From: Acidimicrobiia bacterium
Lineage (GTDB): Bacteria; Actinomycetota; Acidimicrobiia; Acidimicrobiales; AC-14
DNA length: 38,936 nucleotides
Assembly (NCBI GenBank): GCA_023265025.1
Contig: JAHFUP010000047.1
Coordinates: forward strand, 1 to 38,936
Direction: 5' to 3'
The notes beneath the pieces were generated by a model. That model was not told the DNA's origin, made no database searches, and saw nothing but the letters and a program-made list of their open reading frames with translations. Below are positions 1-8,075 of the stretch, one piece after another. The translations under genes were made by a program, and so were the position numbers. The stretch's first letter is position 1. Every line of letters starts with the position of its first letter.

Positions 1-165
1 GAGGGAGGGACAGGGCGGAGGCGGCGCGAGCTCCGCTCGCCCGCCGGAGCACGATCACTTCGACCGAATGGAGTGAGCGAAGCGAACGAATGAGGTCGAG
101 GCACTAGCAATGGCCCGCCGTCGGGCCCCGAGCGACGCCGGGCTGCGGGGGCCACACTGGTCCCC

Positions 166-933
166 ATGACCTCACTCATCGTGGCCGGCATCGTCGTTGC
201 CGTCGTGCTCTTCGTCATCCTCCCGTCGATCCTGATCATCGTCACCGAGTACGAGCGGGCGGTGTTCTTCCGGCTCGGCCACATCAAAGAGGGGGCGAAG
301 GGGCCGGGCATCGTCGTCCGGTTCCCGCTGATCGACCGGGTGGTCAAGGTGAGCCTGCGGGTCGAGGTGGTCGACATCCCGCCCCAGGCGGCCATCACCT
401 CGGACAACGTCACCATCCAGGTTGACGCTGTCGTCTACTTCCAGGTGCTCGACCCGGTGCAGGCCGTTCTGGGCGTCGACAGCTACCGCTTTGCCAGCCA
501 GCGGGTGGCCATGACCAGCCTCCGGTCGATCATCGGCCGGTTCCAGCTCGACGACCTGCTGGCCCACCGGGAGACGGTCAACGACGAGCTGCGGGACAAG
601 ATCGCCCAGTCGACCGGGGCGTGGGGCGTCGAGGTCAAGCAGGTCGAGATCCGCGACATCACCCTGCCGCCGGAGCTGCTGCGGGCCATGGCCCGCCAGG
701 CCGAAGCCGAGCGGGAGCGGCGGGCGAAGGTCATCGCCGCCACCGGAGAGCTGGAGGCCAGCCAGGAACTGGCTGAGGCGGCGACGACGCTGGCCACGGC
801 ACCGGGGGCGCTGCAGCTGCGCACGCTGCAGACCCTCGCCGAGGTGGCCACCGAGAAGAACTCGACCCTGATCTTTCCCATCCCGGTCGAGCTGCTAACC
901 GCCATCCGCGCCATCGGCGAGCCCAGGCAGTAG
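166..933 (+). CDS. Slipin / stomatin-like SPFH (Band 7) membrane protein
   Basis: This 255-residue protein looks like a slipin. One hydrophobic hairpin or membrane segment (about residues 3-26) is followed directly by the family's YERAVFFRLG motif. An SPFH/Band 7 core runs to about residue 175, and a charged helical stretch (RQAEAERERRAKVIAATGE) gives way to a hydrophobic tail. Slipins oligomerise on the inner face of the membrane and organise lipid microdomains or protect membrane proteins. They are often encoded beside an NfeD protease, and none is present here. The ATG at 166 is chosen because it places the membrane segment at the extreme N-terminus. No strong Shine-Dalgarno sequence is visible upstream. 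The length is normal for the family. Membership is clear; the cellular role is not. Confidence 0.93.
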   Translation: MTSLIVAGIVVAVVLFVILPSILIIVTEYERAVFFRLGHIKEGAKGPGIVVRFPLIDRVVKVSLRVEVVDIPPQAAITSDNVTIQVDAVVYFQVLDPVQAVLGVDSYRFASQRVAMTSLRSIIGRFQLDDLLAHRETVNDELRDKIAQSTGAWGVEVKQVEIRDITLPPELLRAMARQAEAERERRAKVIAATGELEASQELAEAATTLATAPGALQLRTLQTLAEVATEKNSTLIFPIPVELLTAIRAIGEPRQ

Positions 934-1038
934 GGGCCCGCCGGCGGCCCGCGGCCGCGCAAATGAACCATTGACTTCAGATAGCGACCCCTCTCGTCGA
1001 TAACTCCTTCATCCACTGAGAGCGAGGCGAGGTTGCTC

Positions 1039-1719
1039 ATGAACATGACCCTGAAGTACAAGCTGCTGGCCGGAGCGGCCGGCGTGACCCTTGTGCTGGC
1101 CCTGGCGGTCAGCGCCGGCGCCGTGCCGAAGCCGGGCGACAGCGACAACGTCCACGCCACGTCGATTGCCGCCGTCGAGGAGGTCGCCGCTCCGCCGGCC
1201 CGCCAGCCCGGTGACGCCGTCACCGCGCCGGCCCCGGTCACCGCCGCAGCCGCCGCCGCCGTGCCGGCGGCACCGGCCCAGCCGGCCCAGCCGGCCACCA
1301 CCGTCGCCACGCCGAAGGCCACCACGCCGCCCACCACGAAGGCACCGGCCAAGGCACCCGCCAAGGCGAGCGCCCCGGCCACCACGGCGGTCACCGCCCC
1401 GGCCACGACGGTGCCCGTCACCGTTCCCAAGGTCGCCCGCCGCACCCCGACGACCGCCGAGGTCTCCGCCCTCATCGCCGAGCTGAAGCGCCAGGTCGGC
1501 GGCCTGCTGCTGCTGGTCTCGCCCACGCCGGCCCAGATCGCCCAGGCCGGCGACCAGGTCTGCACCGCCTTCGACAACGGCCAGACCTTCGCCCAGGTGA
1601 AGGCCACCGGCCTCTCGATGATCCCCGCCTCCGTGACCGTGACCCCTGCCACGGCCGACTGGGCCGTCCGCCAAGCCGTGACCCTGTACTGCCCGGGCCA
1701 CGCCTCGAAGCTGGTGTAA
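1039..1719 (+). CDS. Secreted Ala/Pro/Thr-rich protein with C-terminal DUF732-like domain
   Basis: The 226-residue product starts with a signal-peptide-like segment (residues about 6-28, KLLAGAAGVTLVLALAVSAG). A long low-complexity Ala/Pro/Thr/Lys region follows (about residues 35-135). The C-terminal domain of about 85 residues has two cysteines, in DQVCTAFDNG and TLYCPGH. That cysteine spacing and the YCP ending resemble DUF732, a small secreted domain common in Actinobacteria whose function is unknown to me. The ATG at 1039 is preferred over a TTG at 1033 because a purine-rich GAGCGAGGCGAGG lies a few bases upstream. The gene ends 15 bases before the ABC ATPase and probably shares its transcript. 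It could be an exported wall or surface factor that works with the exporter. The domain assignment is moderate and rests on pattern only. Confidence 0.75.
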   Translation: MNMTLKYKLLAGAAGVTLVLALAVSAGAVPKPGDSDNVHATSIAAVEEVAAPPARQPGDAVTAPAPVTAAAAAAVPAAPAQPAQPATTVATPKATTPPTTKAPAKAPAKASAPATTAVTAPATTVPVTVPKVARRTPTTAEVSALIAELKRQVGGLLLLVSPTPAQIAQAGDQVCTAFDNGQTFAQVKATGLSMIPASVTVTPATADWAVRQAVTLYCPGHASKLV

Positions 1720-1734
1720 AGGAGCCTTCCGACC

Positions 1735-2523
1735 ATGGCCATGATGATGCGAGCCCGCACTGCCGACGCCGAGGCGTCGTTCCCCCACCTTGTCGGTACG
1801 GTCGCCGCCGCCCGAGCCACCCACGCCGTGAAGGTCTACGGCCACGGCGACACCGCGGTACGCGCCCTCGACGGCGTCGACGTGGAGTTCGCCCCCGGGC
1901 AGTTCACGGCCATCATGGGCCCGTCCGGCTCGGGAAAGTCCACCCTGCTGCACTGCCTGGCCGGCCTCGACACCCTGACCTCCGGCTCCGTCTCCATCGG
2001 CCACACCATCCTCGGCACGCTGCGCGACCGGGAGCTCACCCGCCTGCGCCGTGACCGCATCGGCTTCATCTTCCAGGCCTTCAACCTGCTGCCGACCCTG
2101 ACCGCGGCGGAGAACATCACCCTTCCGCTCGCCCTGGCCGGGCGCAAGCCCGACGCCGCCTGGTTCGACACGGTGGTCGACGTCGTCGGCCTGCGCGACC
2201 GCCTCGGACACCGCCCCGCCGAGCTCTCCGGCGGCCAGCAGCAGCGGGTCGCCGCGGCCCGGGCGCTCGTCTCCCGGCCCGAGATCATCTTCGCCGACGA
2301 GCCCACCGGCAACCTCGACTCCAAGGCCGGCGGCGAGCTGCTCGCCTTCATGCGCCGGGCGGTCGACGCCTTCAACCAGACCATCGTGATGGTCACCCAC
2401 GACCCTGTGGCCGCCTCGTACGCGGACCGGATCGTGTTCCTGGCGGACGGCCAAGTGGTGGACGAGATGTTCGAGCCCACCGCCGAGCGGGCCATCGACC
2501 ACATGAAGCAACTGGGCGGCTGA
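1735..2523 (+). CDS. ABC transporter ATP-binding protein, MacB/LolD type
   Basis: This 262-residue ATPase has the full ABC set: Walker A GPSGSGKST (around residue 62), Q-loop FQAFNLLPTLT, signature LSGGQQQRVAAARAL, Walker B EIIFADEPTGNLD and switch histidine VMVTHD. The NLLPTLTAAENI and DEPTGNLD wording is typical of the MacB/LolD/FtsE group that powers FtsX-type permeases, and the next gene encodes one. About 30 extra residues precede the usual domain start. The true start might therefore lie further in than the ATG at 1735, although a GGAG sits about ten bases upstream of that ATG. The permease start follows seven bases after the stop. The substrate cannot be read from sequence; lipoprotein, peptide or envelope-remodelling roles are all known for this family. 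Confidence 0.95.
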   Translation: MAMMMRARTADAEASFPHLVGTVAAARATHAVKVYGHGDTAVRALDGVDVEFAPGQFTAIMGPSGSGKSTLLHCLAGLDTLTSGSVSIGHTILGTLRDRELTRLRRDRIGFIFQAFNLLPTLTAAENITLPLALAGRKPDAAWFDTVVDVVGLRDRLGHRPAELSGGQQQRVAAARALVSRPEIIFADEPTGNLDSKAGGELLAFMRRAVDAFNQTIVMVTHDPVAASYADRIVFLADGQVVDEMFEPTAERAIDHMKQLGG

Positions 2524-2530
2524 GCAGGCC

Positions 2531-5062
2531 ATGCCGCGGCTTCTGGCGGGGGCGCTGGCACAGGGAACCCGGCTTCTGGGCACCGCTCTGGCGGTGGCGC
2601 TGGCCGTCACCCTGGTGTCCGGCACGTTCATCCTGACCGACACCATCGACGCCTCTTTCCACCAGGCGTCGGCCGACGCCGGCGGCGGCTCCGACGTCGT
2701 CATCCGCTCCACCGCGCTGTTCGCGGCCCAGGCCAACAGCCTGCCCGAGCGGGAGCCGGTGCCCCAGTCCCTCGTCGAGAAGGTCCTCGCCATCCCGGGC
2801 GTCCAGGCCGCGTGGGCCGCCATCCAGGGCTACGCCGAGCTGGTCGACAAGCAGGGCGACGCCATCACGGCCAAGGGCCTGCCCACCGTCGGCAGCGCGG
2901 CCACCCCCGACGTCACCCTCGCCGCCGGCCGGGTCCCGTCGGGTCCCGACGAGGTGGCCATCGACCTGGAGACGGCCCGCCGCAACGGTTTGGTGCTGGG
3001 CGACAAGATCAAAGTGCTCTTCTCCGGATCGACCCAGGAGTTCACCATCGGCGGCTTCCTGAAGGCCGCCGGCGACGTAGTGGCCTCGACCAAGGCCGTC
3101 TTCGACTCGCTCACCGCCGAGCGGGTGCTCGGTGAGGAGGGCAAGGCCAACTCCATTCCCGTCGTGGCCCAGCCGGGCGTGAGCCCCGAGGTCCTGCGGA
3201 GCCGGATCAACGCCGCGCTTCCCGACGAGTACGAGGCGGTCACGACGGCCCAGGTGGCCCGGGAGTCGGCCGAGTCGTGGACCAAGGCCGTCGCGTTCCT
3301 GCCCACCGCCCTTCTCCTCTTCGCCGCCGTCGCCCTCCTGGTGGGCGCCTTCATCATCTGCAACACCTTCTCGATCCTCGTGGCCCAGCGGGCCCGGGAG
3401 CTGGCCCTGCTGCGGGCGCTCGGCGCCAGCCGGTTCCAACTGACCGCGTCGGTGCTTTGCGAGGCGGTCGCCGTCGGGGTGGTGGGATCGCTGGCCGGCG
3501 TCGTCGCCGGCTTCGGCGCGGCACGGGGACTGTTGGCGCTCTTCGACCACATGGGCTTCGAGCTGCCCAGTGCGTCCGCCGTCTTCCTGCCCCGCACCGC
3601 ACTGGTGGCCGTCGTGGCCGGCGTCGTCGTGACCGTCCTGGCTGCGCTCCTGCCGGCTCGCCGGGCGACCCGGGTGTCGCCGGTTGGCGCCATGAGCGGC
3701 GCCGACGGTGCCCGCTCCGCCCCTTCCACCGGCCGGCTGGTGTTCGGCGTGGGGGCCGGCGTCGCCGGCCTGGCCACGCTGTTCACCGGCGTCCTCGGTG
3801 GCGGCACCCGCCCGGTCGTCGCCGTCGGCCTCGGCGCCGTCGGCATCTTCGTGGCCCTGGCCGTGCTGGCGCCCTTCGTGGCCGCGCCGGCGGCGCGGAT
3901 CGTCGGCACCCCGATGGTCCGCCTCTTCGGCGAGCCGGCGTTCCTGGGCCGGGAGAACGCCATGCGCAGCCCCCGCCGCACCGCCTCCACCGCCGCCGCC
4001 CTGATGATCGGCATCGGCCTGGTCGGTGTCGTCGCCATCCTGGCCGCCTCGGTCAAGGCGTCCGCCGGCCGTACCGTCGACGACAGCCTGCGCGCCGACT
4101 TCGTCCTCACCCCGACCGGCCTCGGCGGCGCAGTCAGCGGCGTCCCCCCGGTGGTGGTGGACCGCCTGCGCGACACGCCGGCGGTCGCCACCGTCTCCGA
4201 GCTACGGGGCGGCCAGTGGGGCCTGGACGGGCGCAACCAGACCCTCCTGGCCGTCGACCCGAAGACCGTCACCACCATGCACGAGGTCGACGACGGCTCG
4301 GGCGACGCCGTCCGCCGCCTCGACGACAAGGGCGTGCTGGTGCGCGACACCGTCGCCGACCGCTACGGCTGGCGCGTCGGCGACACCGTACCGATGACCT
4401 TCGCCAAGACCGGCACCAAGAAGATGGTGCTGCAGGGGACGTTCTCCTCGACCGGGGTGCGGACCGACTTCGTGATCACCCTCGGCGCCTACAAGGCCAA
4501 CTTCGCCCAGGTGTTCGCGCTGGAGGTCGACGTGGCGCTGGCGCCGGGTGTGACGCCGGCCGCTGGCCGGGCCGAGATCGAGCGGGTGCTCGCCGACTAC
4601 CCGGTGGTGAAGGTGATGGACCACGGCGAGGTGCTCGCCGCCCAGGACGCGCAGGTGAACCGGCTGCTCGTGCCGGTCACCGCCCTGCTCGCGCTCTCGG
4701 TCCTCATCGCCCTGCTGGGCATCGCCAACACGCTGGCGCTGTCGATCCACGAGCGCACCCGGGAGCTGGGCCTGCTGCGGGCCATCGGCATGGCCCGCCG
4801 CCAGCTGCGGTCGATGATCCGCTCGGAGGCGGTGATCATCGCCTGCCTCGGCGCCACCATGGGCGTCGCCGTCGCCCTGTTCTTCGGGTGGGCGCTGGTG
4901 GCCTCGATGCGCCAACTGGGCGTCACGGAACTGGTCCTCCCCGCCGCGCAGCTCGCCGGCCTGGCCACCCTGGCCACCGTGGCCGGCATGGTCGCCGGCA
5001 TCCTCCCCGCCCGCAAGGCTGCCGGCCTCGCCGTCCTGGACGCCATCAGCAGCGACCGCTGA
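2531..5062 (+). CDS. ABC transporter permease with two FtsX domains
   Basis: This is an 843-residue permease with the duplicated FtsX architecture common in Actinobacteria. An N-terminal membrane helix (about residues 15-37) precedes a large extracytoplasmic domain. A three-helix FtsX unit follows (about 255-385, including RARELALLRALGASRFQL). A central pair of helices comes next, then a second extracytoplasmic domain, and a second FtsX unit ends the protein (about 715-835, with the matching ERTRELGLLRAIGMARRQL). Both units carry the cytoplasmic coupling motif (RELxLLRAxG) that contacts the ATPase. The gene lies seven bases after the ATPase gene and they surely form one complex. Such exporters move lipids, lipoproteins or peptides, or act as mechanotransmitters; which applies here is unknown. 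The frame is intact throughout. Confidence 0.95.
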   Translation: MPRLLAGALAQGTRLLGTALAVALAVTLVSGTFILTDTIDASFHQASADAGGGSDVVIRSTALFAAQANSLPEREPVPQSLVEKVLAIPGVQAAWAAIQGYAELVDKQGDAITAKGLPTVGSAATPDVTLAAGRVPSGPDEVAIDLETARRNGLVLGDKIKVLFSGSTQEFTIGGFLKAAGDVVASTKAVFDSLTAERVLGEEGKANSIPVVAQPGVSPEVLRSRINAALPDEYEAVTTAQVARESAESWTKAVAFLPTALLLFAAVALLVGAFIICNTFSILVAQRARELALLRALGASRFQLTASVLCEAVAVGVVGSLAGVVAGFGAARGLLALFDHMGFELPSASAVFLPRTALVAVVAGVVVTVLAALLPARRATRVSPVGAMSGADGARSAPSTGRLVFGVGAGVAGLATLFTGVLGGGTRPVVAVGLGAVGIFVALAVLAPFVAAPAARIVGTPMVRLFGEPAFLGRENAMRSPRRTASTAAALMIGIGLVGVVAILAASVKASAGRTVDDSLRADFVLTPTGLGGAVSGVPPVVVDRLRDTPAVATVSELRGGQWGLDGRNQTLLAVDPKTVTTMHEVDDGSGDAVRRLDDKGVLVRDTVADRYGWRVGDTVPMTFAKTGTKKMVLQGTFSSTGVRTDFVITLGAYKANFAQVFALEVDVALAPGVTPAAGRAEIERVLADYPVVKVMDHGEVLAAQDAQVNRLLVPVTALLALSVLIALLGIANTLALSIHERTRELGLLRAIGMARRQLRSMIRSEAVIIACLGATMGVAVALFFGWALVASMRQLGVTELVLPAAQLAGLATLATVAGMVAGILPARKAAGLAVLDAISSDR

Positions 5063-5075
5063 CGCCGGGTCGCCG

Positions 5076-5450
5076 TCAGATGGATCCCGAACGGGTGAAC
5101 GCGTAGACGAACAGCGCGACCAGCGCCACCGCAACCAGCAGCACCGTGCCCATGATGAGGCGGGCGAACAGCTGCGTCGCCGCATTCGGTTCGGCGAGGT
5201 CCTCCGCCAGGTCGACAGGGAGGTCGACCGGGTCGGCGAGCTCGTGGTCGACGACCAGGCCGGCGTCGTAGCGCGCCCGTGTCGCCGGGTCTGAGAGGAT
5301 CGCCCACGCCTCGTTGACGGCCGCCATCTCGCCGGACGAGTCGGTGGAGACGTCGGGGTGCAGCTCGAGCGCCTTCAGGCGATAGGCGCGTCGAAGCTCC
5401 GACAGCGTCGCTGCCGGAGACACGCCGAGCCGGTCGTAGAGCGTGCTCAC
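5076..5450 (-). CDS. Small J-domain (DnaJ-like) protein with C-terminal membrane anchor
   Basis: The 124-residue product has a J-domain at residues 3-62 with the essential HPD tripeptide (about residues 31-33) and the AWAILSDPATRARYD helix IV region. After an acidic linker (ELADPVDLPVDLAEDL) comes one strong transmembrane helix (about 95-117) and a short tail. J-domains stimulate the ATPase of Hsp70/DnaK; the anchor should hold this one at the membrane. The GTG at 5450 is chosen because it overlaps the TGA of the upstream gene in a GTGA four-base overlap, which indicates translational coupling. A second GTG lies one codon earlier. Zinc-finger and client-binding domains of true DnaJ are absent, so this is a specialised co-chaperone. 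Its partner is probably the coupled membrane protein or DnaK. Confidence 0.85.
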   Translation of the reverse strand: MSTLYDRLGVSPAATLSELRRAYRLKALELHPDVSTDSSGEMAAVNEAWAILSDPATRARYDAGLVVDHELADPVDLPVDLAEDLAEPNAATQLFARLIMGTVLLVAVALVALFVYAFTRSGSI

Positions 5451-6619
5451 CACGGGATCGGATCTCGCTCGTCGAGCTCCTCCTCGGTACCGAAGAGCTC
5501 GTCCAGGTTCCAGGCGGCCCGCAGGTCGGCGCCGTCCAGCGCCGGGCTGGCCGCCTCGGTGGGCTTCGTCCAATCGGTACGGACGGCGAGACCGATGGCC
5601 ACGACGCCGAGGACGAACGCAACGGCGATGCCCGCAGCCAGGCGGCCGGCGTCGTAGGTGACGCCCGGGCCCGACGAAAAGCCGACAGGGCTCGGGGCGG
5701 CCACGACGAACCCGGGACCGACCACCACAGCCACGCCGCACCGCCGCGGCCCGCAGACGACGTCGTCGGCGCCCAGCCGCCCCGCGCTGACGACGAGCGT
5801 GGTCCGCCCGGCGCCGGCGGCGTCGACGGTGAACGTGGCGCCGCGGCCCGCGTCCGTGCACCGGCGGGCGTCGTACGCCGCGGGAGGGGCACACAGGACG
5901 GCGGCCGCCGTGCTGCCCGCCGGGAAGCCGGTAACCGACACGTCCACGGTCTGCCCGTCGGCCAGCCCGCGGTTCGGCTCGACCCGGACCTGTCCCGGGT
6001 TCAGGGTGTCCACGAGCACGGTCTGGACCGTTCCCACCCGCCGGGACGCATCGCCGGTCAGCCGCAGGAAACACGTCGCCTGGCCGAGCCGGCACCCGCC
6101 CGGTGCGACGTCGCCGCGCACCTGGAACTGAAAGTCGGCCTTGCCCCCGTCGTCGAACTGGACCGGGAACGAGGCCGCGCACGCGGCCTGGCGCCCGAGC
6201 TCGGTGACACACTGCTCGATCCGTCCCCGCTCCGCCCATTCGTACCCTTCGGCCACCACCCGGACCACCGAGCCCGGCGCAAGGCCGCTCACCGGGCGGT
6301 AGGGCGAGAACACGTCCGCGTCCACCGGCTGCATGCGGACGAACGGAAGATCTGCCGCCACCCGGTCGATCCGGGCGAGTGGCAGCGGCGCGGTCGACGG
6401 CGTCTCGCTCGCAGCGCCGGTCCTATCGGGTTCACCGCGGTCGCCGGCGACCCCCAGCGCCACCAGGGCGAGCAGCACCACCGCGACGGCCGGCACCGCC
6501 AGCGCGCCGACCGCACCCCACCGCCGGCCCCCGTGGTCCCGCGGAAGGGCGCCCAGGGCCAGGGGGCCGGCGCCGACCGCGACTACAAGCACCACGAGGA
6601 CGAGGATCAGCACGATCAC
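5447..6619 (-). CDS. Membrane protein with two neocarzinostatin-like Ig modules
   Basis: The 390-residue protein begins with two hydrophobic helices (about residues 1-25 and 35-58). An extracytoplasmic region of about 250 residues follows, then another helix (about 325-346) and an acidic cytoplasmic tail. The region at about 208-300 (GLADGQTVDVSVTGFPAGST, then cysteines 243, 254, 289 and 294) resembles the neocarzinostatin family, whose known disulfides are spaced about 10 and 5 residues apart. A preceding segment (about 100-190) has a similar start (SGLAPGSVVRV) and cysteines at 137, 147, 176 and 183, so it looks like a second, more diverged copy. Family members are best known as enediyne chromophore carriers, but related domains occur in membrane proteins of unknown role. 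No enediyne biosynthesis gene is present. The start is GTG. The gene is coupled to the J-domain gene by a four-base overlap. Confidence 0.75.
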   Translation of the reverse strand: MIVLILVLVVLVVAVGAGPLALGALPRDHGGRRWGAVGALAVPAVAVVLLALVALGVAGDRGEPDRTGAASETPSTAPLPLARIDRVAADLPFVRMQPVDADVFSPYRPVSGLAPGSVVRVVAEGYEWAERGRIEQCVTELGRQAACAASFPVQFDDGGKADFQFQVRGDVAPGGCRLGQATCFLRLTGDASRRVGTVQTVLVDTLNPGQVRVEPNRGLADGQTVDVSVTGFPAGSTAAAVLCAPPAAYDARRCTDAGRGATFTVDAAGAGRTTLVVSAGRLGADDVVCGPRRCGVAVVVGPGFVVAAPSPVGFSSGPGVTYDAGRLAAGIAVAFVLGVVAIGLAVRTDWTKPTEAASPALDGADLRAAWNLDELFGTEEELDERDPIPW

Positions 6620-6641
6620 GGTGATACCCGACCCGCGGCCG

Positions 6642-7289
6642 TCAGGCCTGCGGCGTGGCGGCTGGCGCCGGCGGGGCCGGCGGCGGTGGCGGCGTCTCCT
6701 GGTCGAGGCGCCGGTTCAGGGTGAGCAGGCGGCCCATATAGGGCATGGTGATCAGGTTCAGGCCGTGGAGCAGGCCCAGGATCAGGAGGATCCCGCCGAT
6801 GCGGGCCACCTCGTGCTGGAGCTGGGCGCCGCCGACGGTCTGCTCCCAGCCCCCCTTCACCTGGAAGCTCATCGTGAACAGCACGTAGGAGAAGAAGATC
6901 AGGTAGTACGCGATGTCGGTGAGCACGATGAAGCTCTTGCCGGTGCGCGGGTTGGCGCGGAACACGTCGGCCGCGTAGCTCTTCCCGAACCGCTTGATGA
7001 GCGGCCCGAGCCAGAGCGCGATCCCGACGAGCAGCGCGTTGGCGAACAGTTCGAGAACCCACCAGTCCATGAGCAACTCTCCTTGTCGATTGTCGGTGAA
7101 GGCGACCGTCAACGCGGCGACGGCGCCGGCGATACACGTACCAATGCCGGCGATCCGCCGGCGCTGCCGGCGGATGCGGCGGTCGTCCTCGATGCTGAGG
7201 CGGACGCGGGCGAAAAGATCAGGGCTCTCGTCGACGGCCGCCGCGCCATGGAGGAGAGCGTCGTGCAGTCGATCCTCGAGCAAGCTCAT
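6642..7289 (-). CDS. Four-helix membrane protein coupled to an ECF sigma factor
   Basis: I do not recognise this family. The 215-residue protein has a cytoplasmic N-terminus of about 45 residues that is charged and helical (LEDRLHDALL, then a basic cluster RRIRRQRRR). About four transmembrane segments follow (roughly 46-63, 75-96, 118-142 and 155-178), and the proline-rich tail (ETPPPPPAPPAPAATP) should be cytoplasmic. Its ATG overlaps the sigma factor stop in an ATGA four-base overlap, so the two are translated together. Genes in this position usually encode the anti-sigma factor that holds the sigma at the membrane. The short N-terminal helix could be the sigma-binding part, but no zinc-binding HxxxCxxC motif of the ZAS class is present. 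The anti-sigma role is inferred from position only. Confidence 0.7.
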   Translation of the reverse strand: MSLLEDRLHDALLHGAAAVDESPDLFARVRLSIEDDRRIRRQRRRIAGIGTCIAGAVAALTVAFTDNRQGELLMDWWVLELFANALLVGIALWLGPLIKRFGKSYAADVFRANPRTGKSFIVLTDIAYYLIFFSYVLFTMSFQVKGGWEQTVGGAQLQHEVARIGGILLILGLLHGLNLITMPYMGRLLTLNRRLDQETPPPPPAPPAPAATPQA

Positions 7290-7873
7290 TCCCCCACCGC
7301 CCTTCCGGCGGCGAGGCGGGACTCCATGGCGCCGAGGCCCCGTTGGAGGTGGGTCTTCACTGAGTTGCGGGAGATCCCGAGTGTCAGGGCGATGTCGTCG
7401 ACGCCGAGCTCCTGGTAGTAGCGCAGGATCAGGCAGTCGCGCTGGCGGTGCGGGAGGTCGCGGAGGGCGTCGATGATCTCGCGCTGGTCGTCCCGGAGGA
7501 CGAGCTGGTCCTCCTCCTCGGCCCGTTCCTCCTCGAGCGGGAGACGGTGGCGCAGCGACACCAGGCCGCGACGGTTGTGGTCCCGGGCCAGGTTCAGGAC
7601 GATCGACCGCAGGTACGGCGCGGCCTTGGCCGGGTCGTGGATGCGGTGGGCGGAACGGGACAGGCGGATGAACGCCTCCTGCACCAGGTCCTCGGCCGCG
7701 TTCCGGTCGTCCACGAACAGCCGGGCCAGGCGCACGAGCGACCGCCCCTCCTGCTCGAAGAGCCGGACGACGAGGACGTCGGTGTCGACGACCGTGGTGG
7801 TCCCGACCACGGCGGGGACGTCGCCGACGAGCGCCGGCAGGTCGACCATCCAGTTGAGCGCACCGAGCCCCAT
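7286..7873 (-). CDS. RNA polymerase sigma factor, ECF (sigma-70 family, SigE-like)
   Basis: The protein contains sigma region 2 (LFVDDRNAAEDLVQEAFIRL, with the core-binding DLVQEAF motif) and a short acidic linker (LEEERAEEED). Region 4 carries a helix-turn-helix (DALRDLPHRQRDCLILRYYQELGVDDIA, where DIALTLGISRNSVKTHLQRG is the recognition element). With no regions 1, 3 or C-terminal extension it is an ECF sigma factor. The frame stays open to a GTG at 7963, but the conserved part begins near residue 30 of that longer form, so I use the ATG at 7873; an ATG at 7849 is also possible. It is translationally coupled to the membrane protein downstream, and the divergent neighbour encodes a secreted SOD-like protein. 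An envelope or oxidative stress response is plausible but unproven. Confidence 0.9.
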   Translation of the reverse strand: MGLGALNWMVDLPALVGDVPAVVGTTTVVDTDVLVVRLFEQEGRSLVRLARLFVDDRNAAEDLVQEAFIRLSRSAHRIHDPAKAAPYLRSIVLNLARDHNRRGLVSLRHRLPLEEERAEEEDQLVLRDDQREIIDALRDLPHRQRDCLILRYYQELGVDDIALTLGISRNSVKTHLQRGLGAMESRLAAGRAVGE

Positions 7874-7983
7874 CGCGCCTACAGACGCATTGGCCCGGGG
7901 TCGCGGGTGACAGGCGCCGTCCAAGGCTTCCCGGATGCGCCCGCCGATCGTGAGCCGCGGCACCGGCGGAGCTTACGGGGTGC

Positions 7984-7996
7984 GGAGAATTTCTCC
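7984..7996. promoter_or_regulatory. 13-bp palindrome between divergent sigma and SOD-like genes
   Basis: GGAGAATTTCTCC is a perfect 6-base-arm palindrome with one central base, and it can be extended to GCGG...CCGC with one bulge. It lies in the roughly 200-bp divergent intergenic region between the ECF sigma factor and the SOD-like gene. That is a natural place for an operator or a sigma-dependent promoter. No convincing -35/-10 pair was identified, so the assignment is tentative. Confidence 0.3.
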
Positions 7997-8075
7997 CCGC
8001 GTCACCCGCCGGCGCAAAGCGTCCGTCTGTAGGGCAACCGCTGCGGAATCTCCGCCACGGAAGAGGAGGGGACCA

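Noticed and set aside
54-127. Possible regulatory or repeat element: AGCGAAGCGAACGAATGAG stretch and a GGCCCG-CCGT-CGGGCC hairpin before the slipin gene
   Set aside because: The stems are short, the sequence is low-complexity, and nothing ties it to a known site. The upstream gene is outside the window.
1009-2823. Long minus-strand open frames of several hundred codons opposite the ABC exporter genes, and similar ones across the window
   Set aside because: Translations are rich in Arg, Gly, Ala and His with no domain motif, and lie opposite well supported genes. They are the usual by-product of high third-position GC.
5447-6619. Enediyne antibiotic cluster, suggested by the neocarzinostatin-like domains
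   Set aside because: No polyketide synthase, chromophore tailoring or resistance genes are nearby, and the protein is membrane-bound rather than a secreted apoprotein.
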